Assembly: GCF_028372415.1 (NCBI RefSeq)
Contig: NC_092878.1
Span: 134,244,750-134,308,749 of the forward strand
DNA from: Notamacropus eugenii
Lineage: Eukaryota; Chordata; Mammalia; Diprotodontia; Macropodidae
Reading direction: 5' to 3'
DNA: 64,000 nucleotides
The notes under the pieces were generated by a model, which did not search any database, had not been told where the DNA came from, and saw only the letters and a program-made list of their open reading frames with translations. Positions 1-12,059 of the stretch are shown here, in pieces. Made by a program: the position numbers and the translations under genes. Each line of letters opens with the position of its first letter. The stretch's first letter is position 1.

Positions 1-774
1 ATTTACCAGAATGTAGAAATTATAAAAATAAAAACCTAGGGGTTATTATTATGCACAAGCATAGGTTTAGGTCTCAGGGGGGGAATAACTTGAACAATTA
101 TGAAGATTCTGACAAGGTTTCTCATAGGAAAAATTAGATCAGAATGACAGAGAAATAATTAATTTGCATGTTGCAACTTGTATGTTCCTCTTAGGCTATA
201 AAAGTTCAAGAGAAGATAGATCCGTAATCCCATACTTCCTTCAACGTCATAATACGTTGGACACAGTTAAACGGAGTCATAGCCTCATCCATCCCTTAAG
301 GAAACAAAGCTAATCGAACAGACTCTACAGGTAAACTAAGCTGGGCTATAGATTAAACTACGTTTAGAGGATTCAAAAATAGGTTCCTTGAAGAGGAGGA
401 TTTATATATTGCCAAGAAGTCAGGGACAGCTAAAATTCTTCCTCTGGCTTTTTATCTAAAGAATACTGAGAGCTCAAGTAAATTTTTACATCCTACTGGG
501 CAGTTTTTTTGTTCAGTTGAGGTTAATATTAGTGAAAAGATGCAGAAGGAAGAAGAAGGAAAAATTTTTAAAATCCCATAATATTCTTCCTACCTTCCTA
601 CCTAAAATATTCATGGGAAAAATAAGATTTTCTCTGTCTGGGTAATTTTGCCTTTGAAGACCACAGAGTGGCAAGAATAATGAATCTCCAAAAATAGACT
701 AATTAGAATAAATATTAAAATTTTAACATAGGATGTTTTTGTTTATATGGCAAAGCATGCTTATATTGAAGTGA

Positions 775-960
775 TAAAAAGAAGGGGTTCTTCATCTGGG
801 GTCTGCAAACATTTAAACATAGTTTGATAACATTTTCATATAATTGATTCCCTTTTTAAATCTTAGGTATTTTAGTTTAATTTTTTTTTTTCTGACAAGG
901 GGTTCATAGGTTTAACCAAATCACCAATGGGGTCATAAAACAAATGCAATATTTACCTAA
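775..960 (+). mobile_element. hAT-type DNA transposon relic (non-autonomous)
   Basis: The stretch opens with 'aggggttcttcatctggggt', continues through the AT-rich core ('ataattgattccctttttaa') and reaches 'aaggggttcataggtttaac', in the order I recall for a widespread mammalian non-autonomous DNA transposon. The matching terminal inverted repeat expected at the right end has decayed or is missing, so the copy is partial. It has no coding capacity. Family assignment is from memory. Confidence 0.45.
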
Positions 961-1139
961 AGTGTTACTATTTCTTTATTTTGATGTTTATTAGGTAAAA
1001 ATATATCTTTCTTAAAGGGCTTTCATAAGCACTAATAACGTTTTATTGTATTTGTAAGTTTGCTTCTCCAAACTCCTTAACTTGTGTTGTTTAAGATCTT
1101 CAGCATTCTAACTGCAACCTAACTTTCCAAATGTGTCTC

Positions 1140-1330
1140 CTACTACACCCATGTAAACTCTTTGTTCTACACGTAGTAGTATCCTCCCAAACATTTCTCC
1201 AAATCCTCCCTAGCCCTAAGATTCTATTTAAATCAAACCCTCTTTGAAGTCCTGAACCCCTCCACCCATCCCAAATAAAGTGAATTCTCCATCCTTTGCA
1301 CCCTGATTATGGCTTTGGTAATTAAGTTAA
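1140..1330 (+). mobile_element. possible LTR 3' fragment (polyadenylation region)
   Basis: A CT-rich stretch leads to a TATA-like 'ctatttaaat' near 1225 and then 'AATAAA' at about 1275 followed by 'gtgaattctcc'. This resembles the R/U5 end of a mammalian endogenous retrovirus LTR. No TG...CA boundaries or target duplication could be defined. It could equally be unrelated AT-rich sequence with a chance polyadenylation signal. Confidence 0.22.
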
Positions 1331-1959
1331 TACAATCCCTTTGTTAATCAATTACAAATTTCTCATTAGTACTGAAGCTGAATGTTAGACATTAAAAAGG
1401 AACTGATTTTCTCAAGAGTGTGTTTCTGAGGGTAGCAATCATCTCTGATCTGTTAACAAAGTAAAAGGTAATGAATCATAAGAGATGGCTTACTTGACTG
1501 GTTACTCACTTTGGTCAAATAGACTTGTCTATACCCATATCACCCATCTAGGATAATTTAGACAAAAGAGAGAATTCACATTTTCCCAGATCTGAGTAAA
1601 ATACAATGGCCCAGAATCCATTAGTTCAACTAAACTAAATTTTCTTTACCTTTTGAACAGATCTGAATTTTACTTCTTATTACCAGCCTTATACATCAAA
1701 GGCTGCCTGAATAACCTACAGGGACTGATTTCTGTATGAGTAAGGAGAAAAGGGGGAAAATCCTAGTTTTAATTCAATAATTGGCTATCAATATAGGAAA
1801 GAGATAATCATTTCTCTCAGGGTCCCATTTCCAGGATCACCCTGTAGCTATAGGATTGAAGAATTTTTTACAGTATTTAATAAAATGAAGAGCAAGTATG
1901 ATAACCTATGTAAAATTGCAATCCTTAAAAATGCTATATAAATGGATGATATTAATTGG

Positions 1960-2460
1960 ATGCTTAGGCCCCAGCACAGAGATCATGTTTCTGGAAGTTT
2001 CCCAATTTCTCAGTAGGCACTTATCCTGTGAAAACATTTTCTCTTGTGGCAGAACACATTCTCTTATTGGACAGACAGAGGGGTGGCTGGCCCAAGGCTC
2101 TTTGTCCCTGGTTGACCCAAGCCTCCCCCACCCCCTCTTGGAGCCAGATCTCCAAGGTCCATGATTCTGACAACTCTCTCAATATCTGATGTACTCCCTA
2201 CAGTTTCCCATCCATACTCTCAAAGAAACTTGCACCCTTAGATTACCTAATCAGTATCCCTGGCATTTCTTTCCCATGCCGCTTTTCCATATAAACTCCC
2301 ACACTATGCTCAGTTCATTGCAGGGTTCCAATAAGGACCCTTGCCCACTTCTGCTAAAGCATTACAATAAACATTTTACTACTTGACTAGGAGAAAGCTT
2401 AAATGTGTGAATTCATTCCAGGCAGATCTGCCCTACCATTCTCATGGTCCCAGCACCCCA
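1960..2460 (+). mobile_element. probable old ERV LTR fragment
   Basis: The order of signals suggests an LTR: a CT-rich U3-like tract (2105-2150), a TATA motif 'atataaactccc' near 2290, and two AATA(A)A-type signals, 'caataagg' near 2330 and 'caataaac' near 2366. These are followed by about 80 bp of U5-like sequence ending near 'cccagca' at 2450. No retroviral coding sequence adjoins it. Exact termini and target duplication were not found, so family and borders are uncertain. Confidence 0.35.
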
Positions 2461-2939
2461 AAAACTTCAATATTATTATTCTTAGCATTGGTGTTATTTT
2501 TGTAAATTATGAAACAAAATCTACCTGATAATTGCTGTGATTTGCTTGGACAGTGAAGGTCTGAGGTGAAGGGAACTATGTGTGGCAATGAACTGTTATT
2601 GTATGCATTCATGTGTACCTTTCATTTCTTTGCCTTTCAGCTATTTACTATGTAGAAGGAAAGAAAAAGTTGTACTATGCATAATATTTATATTGAATTT
2701 TGAGTACTTTTGTAGGAGGATTTCTTCTTAACAAAATGTGGGTAACCATAGACAGGAGTCATGCCTAAATTTTGTTTTAGGAGTTTTTTTAATGAAATTC
2801 TGTTGACAAACTTAACTCACCAAAAGAATTTGATGGCTTTTGGAGTAAATGTCCCAGTGTGGGTCTCTGTCCATGTGAATTCAGTGTCCCTTGAAGGGGA
2901 TCAAGTATGGCTTGACAACAGGTGAAAATGTTACTGTGC

Positions 2940-3060
2940 TGATTTTATATATACATATATATGTATATATGTATGTATATGTATACACATATATGTATAT
3001 ATGTATATACCTCTAAATACATACATATATATAGATATAGATCGATGATGCATATATGTA
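2940..3060. repeat. AT/GT-rich microsatellite
   Basis: An impure (TATATG)n-type tract of alternating purine and pyrimidine, about 120 bp, with no coding content. Confidence 0.85.
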
Positions 3061-3814
3061 GTAGATGTTGACTAAATCTCTGTTCCCTTGATTAACAGTA
3101 ATAGAGCCAGAACTATCTGTTCTGCCAGCTACCCTAATGTTTGAGTTTATTGCATTTGGTGCAATTAACATTTTCTTTTATTTCTGTTATTTTCAAATCA
3201 AACTGAGACACAGCATCAGGTGGAGGGTTTTGTTTTGTCCTTGACACAATCTGGCAAGAAGATTTTTTCCCTTTAAAAAGCAGTGGAAATACAATATAAA
3301 AACTCAATGTATTACTGATAAGATCTGAACTTGTTAGTTACTAAAGTATCTAACAGCCTGGGTACCGCTCCCACAAATGTTTTAAATATCAGTAAAATAT
3401 CGTGGAAAACAGAAAATATCTTAAATTTATATTGCTATCAGCATCCTCTGAAATTCTGATTGGCCATTCTTATTGCCAGGATTTCTTCCTCATGGGGACA
3501 TCTAGTTCTAAAAGCTTTACAGCCTTATCTGGAGAAATAATGCTCAGAAAGTAACAGTTAGAGTTATCTTGGTCTTTTTCCTCTCTCTCTCTCTCTCACC
3601 AACCACACTAAATCAGGTTGATTGGTCCTTTTTGTTCTATCTACCACCCTCATATGTCTCATATCCATCTCCTCCTTTAAACACACACTTAAACCACCCT
3701 CCCATTCTGACTCAGGCTCTTATCGCCTTTCACCTGCTTCATTATAAGTTTCTGTCACTTTAAATCCATCTTTCTGACCAAGGTTAAAGTAATTGTCTTA
3801 ATATATGAGTCTGA

Positions 3815-5345
3815 TAGGCAATTCAAGTAAATAATTTAACAAATGCCACCTGATTGCCAGGCATTGTGCTAAGCCTGGGGCTACAAAGAATGGCAAAAAA
3901 AATAGCCCTGGCTGTCATGGTGTGCTCACTGTCTAATGGGGAAGTCCATATGAAAAACAAGCATGTAAAACAAGATCTATAGACAATAAAATTGAGATAA
4001 TCTCAGAGGGAACTCACTAACATTGGGAGAATTAAGAAAAGGCATGAAAGAAGCCAGTGAAGCCAAGAGATGGAGGGGTGGAGGGAGCATATTCCAGGCA
4101 GAGAGACAGCCAGTGCAAATGCACAGTGGGAAGGTAGAATGTCTTGAGAAAAAGAGTCACTAAATCTCACAATCAATACTGCTTAGGTCAGATTGAGTTA
4201 TAAGATGTAATACTGGAAATGGTTATGAAAGGCTTTGAATTCCAAAGAGAGGAGAAGGAAAAGGGAGCAAGTTCATCCTAGACTAGAGGCACTGTACAAA
4301 GTGCTTTACAAATATTACCTAATTAATCCTCACTCACAACAACCCTTTGAAGTAGACATTATTAGTCCCATTTTACAACTGAGGAAACTGAGGCAGATGG
4401 ATGTTAAGTGATTTTCTATAGGTCACACAGCTAGTAAGCTTCTAAGACCAGTTTTGAACTCAGATCTTTCTGCCTAAAAGTCCAGAACTCTATTTCACCA
4501 CCTAGTTTGGAAATTTTTATTTGATCCTGGAGATGTTAGGAAGCCATTTCAGTTTATTAAGCAGGGGGAGAATTTATATGTCCATATGTGAGTCTTAGGT
4601 ATTTTGATAGCAGAATAGAAAGTGAGGAGAGACATGGCAGTGAGAGTAACCAAAAATCTATTTCACTTGTTTAGGTGTGAAGTTATGAAGGCCTGCACCA
4701 GGATGGAGGCAATGTCAGAGGGAAAAAGGAAGCATATAAGAGATATTATAAGAATAACAATTAATTGACCTTGGCATATGGGAGTGGAGGGTAGAGATGA
4801 GCCAGGCAGGAGTCCAGCATGGCACCTACAATATGAGTTGCGGTGGTACTCCCAATATTAATGGAAAGCTTTGGAGGAGATGAAGGCTTGGAGAGGATGG
4901 AAGAGAAGGAGTTGTTTGGAACATGTGAAATTTAAGATATTTGGAAGACATTCATTTTAAGATGGCCAATAATCAGTTGGAGATGCAAGGCTATAGGGAT
5001 GCAAAGAGTTTAGACCTGAATAAATAAGTCTGAAAATCATTAGCCAGACATGATAATTGAATCCATGAGAGCAGATGAGATCAGCAAGTGAAATAGTATA
5101 GAGGGACAATAGAAGAGAAATCAACACTGAACCTTGGGGACTAACCCGCTAACCCACAGTTACTGTACATGAAAGAGATGAAGATGCAGCCAAGGACATT
5201 CAAAAGGGGTGGTCTGAAAGGTAGGAAGAAAATCAGGAGGCAGAATGGCCATGGAAACCTAGGGAACAGAGAAGCTGCAGAGAACTCAAGAAATAAGAAA
5301 ATTGAAAGGAAGTCATTGGATTTAGTCATTAGAAGATCTCTGGTA
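3815..5345 (-). mobile_element. L2 (LINE-2) fragment, reversed, split by a MIR
   Basis: The plus strand begins with the reverse complement of the L2 tail ('ccaggcattgtgctaagcct' near 3858). It continues as the reverse complement of L2 3'UTR and ORF2, including the 'ggggagcatattccaggcag'-like block near 4083 and the 'agtcattggatttagtcatt' block near 5310. On the minus strand this is the fossil C-terminal and reverse transcriptase part of the L2 protein, now too mutated to read through. The MIR at 4290-4506 interrupts it at the 'tttgatcctggagatgttag' block, so the L2 was there first. Confidence 0.7.
4290..4506 (-). mobile_element. MIR SINE, minus strand
   Basis: Reverse complement of the MIR core: 'cccattttacaactgaggaa', then 'aggtcacacagctagtaagc', ending with the tRNA-like half near 'cagaactctatttcaccacc'. 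It lies inside the reversed L2 and is noncoding. Confidence 0.85.
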
Positions 5346-5919
5346 ACATAGATGAGCAGAATTTCACTAAAATGATAAAGTTATAAGCTAGACTATAAGT
5401 AGTTAAAAAGAAAATGGGAGAAAAAAAGTGAAGTATAAATTGTAAAAGGCCTTCTCAAAAGATATGAGATCATAGCTAACAAAGATGGACAAATCAAGTG
5501 GGACCTTTTCTCTGGTTCGCTTTTGTTGTTTTTGAACATGATGGAAATGTGCATATGTCTCGTGGGATAATTCTCTCTGGGGTGCAGGAGTGAAAGAAGA
5601 GAACACAGAAAGCATATGATTGATGTGAGATTATGAAGAGGGGAGAAGAGGGACCATATGGTAAATGACCTCAAATTTTCCAACAAAAATTCCTCCTCAT
5701 TTATCTGTAGGAGTTCCCCATTGCCTTCCAAAATCCACAATCAGGTAATTAAGTTGCTCAATAATGAGCCTCAACTAAATCTTACCAGATGAATTTCACA
5801 CTTCCCATTTACGCATTCTACGCTCACAGTCATCATTTCTGGATCTCTTTTCCTCCCCTCTTCCCCATGTGTGCCTCTCTATATATAATCCCTCATACTA
5901 GGGACAGATGAAGAATGCC

Positions 5920-6175
5920 ACTTTCCCTCTCTTATTCCATGTCTACCTTTTGAAATACTCTTGGTTCAAGGCCCAGGCCAAGGGCCTTTTCCATGTTAGG
6001 ATCTCTGATTATATCTAGAAGTAACTCCTCCTTAAACACGCTACTTTCACTATTCATGTATATTTATAACATTACAGTTTGTATTTTATTTCCATTTATA
6101 TCTCATCCTCCATCAGAATTTGTTCCTTGATTATGTAGCAGAGTATTATGGTACAAATGTTTCTTGAATTAAATA
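5920..6175 (+). mobile_element. L2 3' end fragment, plus strand
   Basis: The succession 'aaggcccaggccaagggcct', the degenerate 'actcctccttaaac' block, 'atctcatcctccatcagaat' and a tail near 'aaatgtttcttgaatt' follows the L2 3' region that encodes the protein end and 3'UTR. It is in the opposite orientation to the L2 at 3.8-5.3 kb, so it is a separate insertion. Confidence 0.6.
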
Positions 6176-6399
6176 TTGCTAAAATATCCTTCCTCCACCT
6201 ATAAGTTTTCCAGTAGAGTATTATCCATATTGCAAATATTATGAACTAAATAAAAAGAATAGTATATAGTCTGACTTTTTAAGAGTAATGGTTTGGTTTG
6301 ATTGTGATTGATTATACTACGTATTCTATTTAATAGAGAACATACTCGTTTCAATGATGATGATAATGATGCATTATTACCATCGTCATCGTTATCCTG

Positions 6400-6600
6400 G
6401 CAGTAAGCTTTAAGGTCTATAAAGCACTTTACATATATTATCTCATTTTATCCTCGAAACACCCTGAGTGGAAGATGTTATCATCATTCTCATTTTCCTC
6501 TTGAGGAAAAGGAGATTTGAAGTGACTTGCCCTGGGGTCACATATCTAGTAAATTTCTGAGACAGGATCTGAAATCAGGTCTTTGTGACATAATCTACAG
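6400..6600 (-). mobile_element. MIR-family SINE, minus strand
   Basis: Contains 'tataaagcactttacatata', a degraded 'cattttcctcttgaggaaaa' core and 'ggggtcacatatctagtaaa', the reverse-complement order of a MIR. Confidence 0.75.
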
Positions 6601-7319
6601 TTCTTGAGTGAGCCTAAAACACCTATTCAGAGTTTCAAAGTAGAGAATGGAAGTAATTTTCCATAGAAATGCGAAGTACAATACTCAGAGCTACAACTCC
6701 AAACAACTTCAGAAGGTATTTAACCAACCATCTCAAAAGGAATTGGGGAAAAAGGCATAAAAATGCAAGACATAAGAGAAGACTTGACTAAATTTGTCTT
6801 ATCTGATCCCAAATATTTTGTTAACCTTCTAATAGAGCTTTGGGTCAAACATTAAGGGTAAGTTCACTTTCATTTTAACTCTCCTACACAGTAGCCATGT
6901 GCCCATAGTTGAATTTCTTAATATAGTTTTTGAAAAGAGAAACAGAAAGAAGAGGAGAGTCTTATATTTTTTGATTCCTTCCCCTTTCCTCAAGCAACTA
7001 GATGACTATTAATCTTGTATTTCATTCTATCCTCTCTAATAACCACTTTTTCCCTCCCTCATTCACACTCCCTCACATGAAATAGGTTGATCCTCCTCTC
7101 TGGGATTTATCAGTTTTAGCTGCTACGTAATGTATACAGCCTTTGTTTACCCTCTAATTTTCCTTACCTGAAAGTTGTATCTCCTGCTTCACGTTTCTGG
7201 TAATATCTGGTGATATATTGCCTCTCTTTGGTATTTGTCAACCCTCCTTGCATCACATCACAATATTTTTAGGGGAGTGATAAGAAAACAGTATTTTCCC
7301 TCCATTTGTAAGTGCAGGA

Positions 7320-7402
7320 ATTTCTGCATTGTTATTATCTTTCTGGGAGCAGCATCTAGCACAACGCCTTACAAACAGTAAGCATTTTATGTGTTTGTTG
7401 AA
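7320..7402 (+). mobile_element. L2 3' tail
   Basis: 'ggagcagcatctagcacaac' followed by 'ttatgtgtttgttgaatgaa' is the L2 3' terminus. The SINE beginning at 7403 abuts it directly. Confidence 0.6.
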
Positions 7403-7665
7403 TGAATGGCAGCTAGGTTGTGTGGACCTCTGGACTTGGAATCAGGCAGATTGGTTAAATATAGCTTCAGACACTTATTAGTTGTAAGACCCTGGGCAAG
7501 TCACATCCCTTCAGTCTGCCTCAATTTTCTCATCTATAATAGGAGGAAAATGACAGCACCTACCTCCCAGGGTTGTAGTAAGATTAAAAGAAGTTAACAT
7601 GTAGAAAGTATTTTGTAAATTGTAGGGCTACATGAAGGCTAATTGTTATTATTATGACAAAATAA
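7403..7665 (+). mobile_element. marsupial tRNA-like/MIR-type SINE, plus strand
   Basis: Starts 'ggcagctaggttgtgtggac', then 'cttggaatcaggcaga', 'gaccctgggcaagtcac' and a CORE/MIR-like tail ('acctcccagggttgtagtaa') running to 'gctaattgttattatt'. This order matches abundant marsupial SINEs of the CORE class. Such elements are Pol III transcripts mobilised by LINE machinery. The copy is moderately diverged and any apparent reading frame in it is spurious. Confidence 0.8.
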
Positions 7666-8489
7666 TTCCTAATGTTCCTAACAAAATGAATAGTTAACCC
7701 TCCAACATAGGTTGCTCCCCTTTCCTTTATGAAATATCTCTTTGACCATGTAAGTCCCTCACATTCAGAAACTCCTTAGAGTGTTTTATCACCTGGCATC
7801 CCCTAAACTACCCAGGTGCCCAGAAGAATCAGGACCAAGTACTCGAAAACATGTAGTACTTTAAATTCCTATTTTTCCAAAACCATGCCATCTGGAAAGA
7901 TCCCAACTGTGAGGAGTCAAATGGTCATTCCCAAATGGAAGTATATTTTATTATTTGGCACATGCAATATGACACATCCCTAATTAAGGGATTTGGCAGT
8001 TCACCAGATCCCCTTCCATGGGTTTATATGGCATTACTTATATATGGGGCACTTCTTTGAGGATGAATTCAGTGTTGCTATGTCTCTCCTAATCTGGCAT
8101 GACTTCAAAATAATTCTTGAAATAACTTGTTCATTGCATTGTTACAAGTGGTAAAAAATATTTGGGTATAAGAAGATAATCTTTTTCACAGTGAAATCAA
8201 ACTTTCACATGCCTTAAAATTCAGCTGTTTCTTGTAGATATTGTATTGTAAGGTCTAAACCATGATGAATGAATGTTTTACATTTATTACTCTGGTGAAT
8301 TTCAAGAGACTAACAATAATAAAAATCTGCATGCATTATTCTCCCATGGATAATGTCAGGATTTATTTTATAAAAGGAGTTCACAAACCTAAAGTCTTTT
8401 TGTTTTAGATGCCAATTAGAAACAATAAATACAAAAACTGCTCTTCGATTATATTATTTGAAGTGATCTAAGCATAGTTCTGGTGGATT

Positions 8490-8645
8490 AAGGGGAACAC
8501 ACGTGTGTGTATTGTTTGTGTTTCTGTATATACATAAACACGCATGTATTTGTATACATGTGCATACACATGTGTAGATGTATATATGTATGCATATACA
8601 TGTGTGTATTATATTACATGTGCATATATATGATTTATATGTATC
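8490..8645. repeat. TG/TA-rich microsatellite
   Basis: Impure (TG)n/(TATG)n tract, alternating purine and pyrimidine, noncoding. Confidence 0.8.
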
Positions 8646-8959
8646 TATAGTTGAAATTCAGAGAATATATAGAATCATGTGATCTTAACATATTATACAT
8701 GTCTTCTTTGGCAGTCTAGTAGGGCTATGGACCTTTTCTCATTGTGTGTCAAATGAATAAAATAGGATTGAGAAATAAAGCAATTACATTGAATATACTT
8801 ATCAAAAATATTTTTGTATACAACTTCACATGACCCAGGTTAAAAACCTCAGTCACTATTAGATGATGAAAAATGGCAGTTTAAGCAAATGGAATCGCAA
8901 ATGGATAAAAGGTTATCAAGTTTCCAAGGTATGGGCAAGATAGGTGTAGACATATAAAA

Positions 8960-9085
8960 AGATAAAGATATTTTATTCACTTATTATGTATTATAGACTG
9001 TACTGATACATACACTGGGGATGCAAATACAAAGGGAGAAGGGAGAAGAAAATACAAATGTATAGACAGCCTGCTGTACTCAGTG
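8960..9085 (-). mobile_element. L2 3' fragment, minus strand
   Basis: 'attcacttattatgtattat' and 'acactggggatgcaaataca' are the reverse complement of the L2 tail. The fragment is short and diverged and runs into the neighbouring MIR. Confidence 0.5.
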
Positions 9086-9089
9086 CTTT

Positions 9090-9276
9090 TTAAAGATTAC
9101 CTTACTTGACCCACATAACAACCTGAAAGGTGGGTGTTATTATCATCCCCATTTCTCAGTTGATGAAACTGAGGGAGATAGAGAAGGTTATATAATTTGC
9201 CCAGGTTAACATAGTTAGTAAATGTCTGAGGTCAGATTAGAATCATGTTCTAATGTTTCTTCCTTCAGGCCCCCTG
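9090..9276 (-). mobile_element. MIR SINE, minus strand
   Basis: 'ttatcatccccatttctcag', 'gatgaaactgagggagatag' and 'acatagttagtaaatgtctg' follow the reversed MIR order. Its 5' tRNA-like end is interrupted by the younger SINE at 9289-9537. Confidence 0.8.
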
Positions 9277-9549
9277 TTCTGTACGCTTGTTCAGTTATTT
9301 TAGTCATGTCCAACTCATCATGATCCCCTTTGGAATTTTCTTGGCAAAGATACTGGAGTAGTTTGCCATTTTCTTCTCCAGCTCATTTTACAAATAAGCA
9401 AATTGAGGTTAACAGGGGTAAGTGATTTGTCCAGGGTCACCTGGCTAGTAAGTACCTGAGGCCAGATTTGAACTGAGGAAGATCAGTCTTCCTGACTCCA
9501 GGACCAGGTGCTTTATGTGCTATACCAGCTGGCTGCATTCTCTACACTT
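9277..9549 (-). mobile_element. marsupial SINE, minus strand, with target duplication
   Basis: The body carries the reversed marsupial SINE blocks 'tttcttggcaaagatactgg'-like, 'gccattttcttctccagctc', 'gtccagggtcacctggctag' and 'cttcctgactccagg'. Near-identical 12-mers flank it: 'ttctgtacgctt' at 9277-9288 and 'ttctctacactt' at 9538-9549 (10 of 12 identical). That is expected of a target-site duplication. It landed in the end of the MIR at 9090-9276. Confidence 0.85.
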
Positions 9550-9839
9550 ATAAGCACATAATATAATAGTTTCTCTTAAGGGACATCCATTATAACATGG
9601 AATGTGTAATACTCATTTGGAAAATTCATTAGTAATTGAATTATTGAGGTTTGTGATATTATCTGCCACAGTATGTGAATTATAGAAGGAAGATATCTAT
9701 TAAGGGCTATGCTTTTTTAGGAGCTAAGGGAATGCTATAAGCTAGCATTAATGCTAGAGGGGACTGCTTCATTTTGAGGGACTAATAGGTCATCTTACCT
9801 AATTCTTTCATTTTACTCTGTAAAATTTGTTTTCTTAAA

Positions 9840-10030
9840 TGTATATTATATATAATATATTATATAATATATTGGATACATGATAAAATATATAGTATAT
9901 AACATGTTATATATGCAATATACACTAAGCATATATTATATATACACAATCATATATTGAATACGTATGTATACAAATATATACATACATACATACATAT
10001 ACACACATACACTTATATATATATATATTC
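9840..10030. repeat. AT-rich dinucleotide/tetranucleotide tract
   Basis: Impure (TA)n, (TATA CATA)n and (ATACAT)n tract of about 190 bp, likely unstable and noncoding. Confidence 0.85.
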
Positions 10031-10059
10031 TATTAACTGAAGTATTGAAATTTAAATAA

Positions 10060-11925
10060 ATACTAACCCTTCAAATTTACATGGCATATGGTACGTAACT
10101 ATGAAATAAAATGGAACACAAAAGAATAAGAGAAATATTTAAATTTTTAAAGCACTATACTTCATCTAAAGGGGATATCCAGGAAAGCTTCAAAGAGAAG
10201 CTACAGGAGGAGGTGGAAATTAAGCAAAATTACTGTATTAAGGCACTAAGGGAAGTCCTGAAGCAGCATAGATGTTCTCCCACTTTAAAATAGCTTGAAG
10301 GGAATAAATGAGCTAGAGGTATCCCTTCTGGTCTCATATTTGAGTCTGACCATTATGTTGCCTCATTGAATAAGTTACTTCTGCACAGGGAGTGTTGTGT
10401 TTTTCTTTTTATTTACATCCCTAGGATGCGTATAGCTGGTATTTAATGAATACTGATTGATTAATTACAGAATTGGTTGTAGAGAAAGGGAGCAAAAGAA
10501 AAAAAAAGAACCAGGTGACTACTTGGAGGAATGCTGTATAGAGTACAAGAGTTAGGGTAAAAAAAAAAAAAAGGTAAAGCTATTCATGGATGATCCCCAA
10601 CAGGTGCATGTAACATGACATCTACTTTGTGAATCCACATAGATTCCCTGAAGAATCAAACTCTAGATGAATATTTTATCATCATCATCACCTTAATTCT
10701 CTGTTGCAAAGTTAGTAATAATATTGCCCTTAAAGGGCATATCCTGATTTTCTGTCTCTTTCAAGAGTATCTGATGGAAATAATGTCCAAGTTGAGTAAA
10801 TCACTTCCAGAAATAGAGGGAAAGACATTTCAGTTGATGGTATTCTAGAGTTATTCCTTGTAGTTCACCTGGGAAGTGGTGATCCTGATTGAGGCAATGT
10901 TCCAGAAGCAAAAAAGGTCATATTGTATGGAAAGCAAGAGAAAACCCTGACTTTTAATAATCAGTCAGATTCATTAATATTCAGATTCAGATAGGAACCT
11001 TTGAATGGATACATTAGTAAAACCTACATACCTACAAAATTGGGGGTGAGGAGGAAGGATCCCTGGATGAAAATGTTCTTTTGATTATCATTGTTTTAGT
11101 TCTGGGATTTGTTTGGAAAACCTCATAGTACACAAATTCTACAATTTTAGGTAGAATGTAGGTTGACACATGGAAACTAGACTAAGAGAAAATGTTGCTA
11201 ATAGAAATTTCAAAGAGATCCAAAATTAATCGGGAGGAAACCACTTCGAAATAACCTGGCAGTTTAAGATCAATGTATTTGTGTATCTAAAGTATGTCTA
11301 GAAAATTCAAAGACAGAGAAAACTTATGATTAGATTACACACAAGAATCCAAGTAGTTATGGCTCATCTGGTCATTTCAATTTTTAATTTGTTTTTCATT
11401 CTGAATTTAAACGCCAAAAAATCTAAGCATTTCCACATATACATCAGAACACAAAAAGAGAATTGTATGTGAAACCGCGAATCTCTAGAACGCACTGCTT
11501 AACTTTAAAAAGTACATATTTATACATATTAGTTATAAAATTGTCTTGCTTGTTTGTGATTCCTTCTCAACTTCATTCTATTCCTTTATAATGCAATGAA
11601 AAATATTCAATGCCTCTCTTCTGTATGACATTTGTATATTGCTTTGAATATTCCTATCCCTAATCCAACCTCCTCTCCAAACAAAAACTGAGAAAAAGAG
11701 TAAAAGAAATCTATAACAAATAAGCAGTCAGGCAAAATGAATTCTCATGGATTTCTATATCCAGAAATGTGTTTTGTTTTCTGACTCTTGAGTTCATAAG
11801 CTTTTTTTTTAAGGAGGTGGACAACATGCTTCATCTTAGGTCCTGTGGAGATATAGCTTATTGCATTGATCAGAGTTCCGAGTACTTTCATAGGTTTATT
11901 TATTTATTTTTTAACAATGCTTTTG
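10060..11925. other. unassigned AT-rich sequence
   Basis: About 1.9 kb with no repeat I can name with confidence and no convincing gene. An open stretch of 60 codons at 10111-10293 lacks recognisable domains or splice context. A poly(A) run at 10560-10573 and a (TCA)n run near 10680 are present. It may contain old repeats beyond recognition by eye. Confidence 0.4.
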
Positions 11926-11929
11926 TCCC

Positions 11930-12055
11930 ATAAATGGTTTTCCTGGTCCTGCTCACTTCACTCTGCTTCAGTACATATTGCTTAACATTTTCTGAAGTTA
12001 TTTCTGTCATCATATACTTTTTCAGTAGTATTTCTCTCAATTACATAGTAAGAAA
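11930..12055 (-). mobile_element. L1 3' fragment A, left part, minus strand
   Basis: 'cctgctcacttcactctgct' and the following 110 bp are the reverse complement of the marsupial L1 ORF2 end ('gagtgaagtgagcag' region). The copy stops where it should read 'ttccattacattcatatacc'. That missing continuation appears at about 15820, so a younger L1 and a MIR now sit between the two halves. Confidence 0.6.
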
Positions 12056-12059
12056 ATAT

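Noticed and set aside
190..340. A separate LTR end with TATA 'ctataaaag'
   Set aside because: Too little structure for a feature on its own: no AATAAA, no defined termini, no duplication. It is mentioned only in a finding.
5393..5740. 115-codon minus-strand frame next to the L2
   Set aside because: No recognisable domain, no splice context and an overlapping frame; probably chance in AT-rich DNA.
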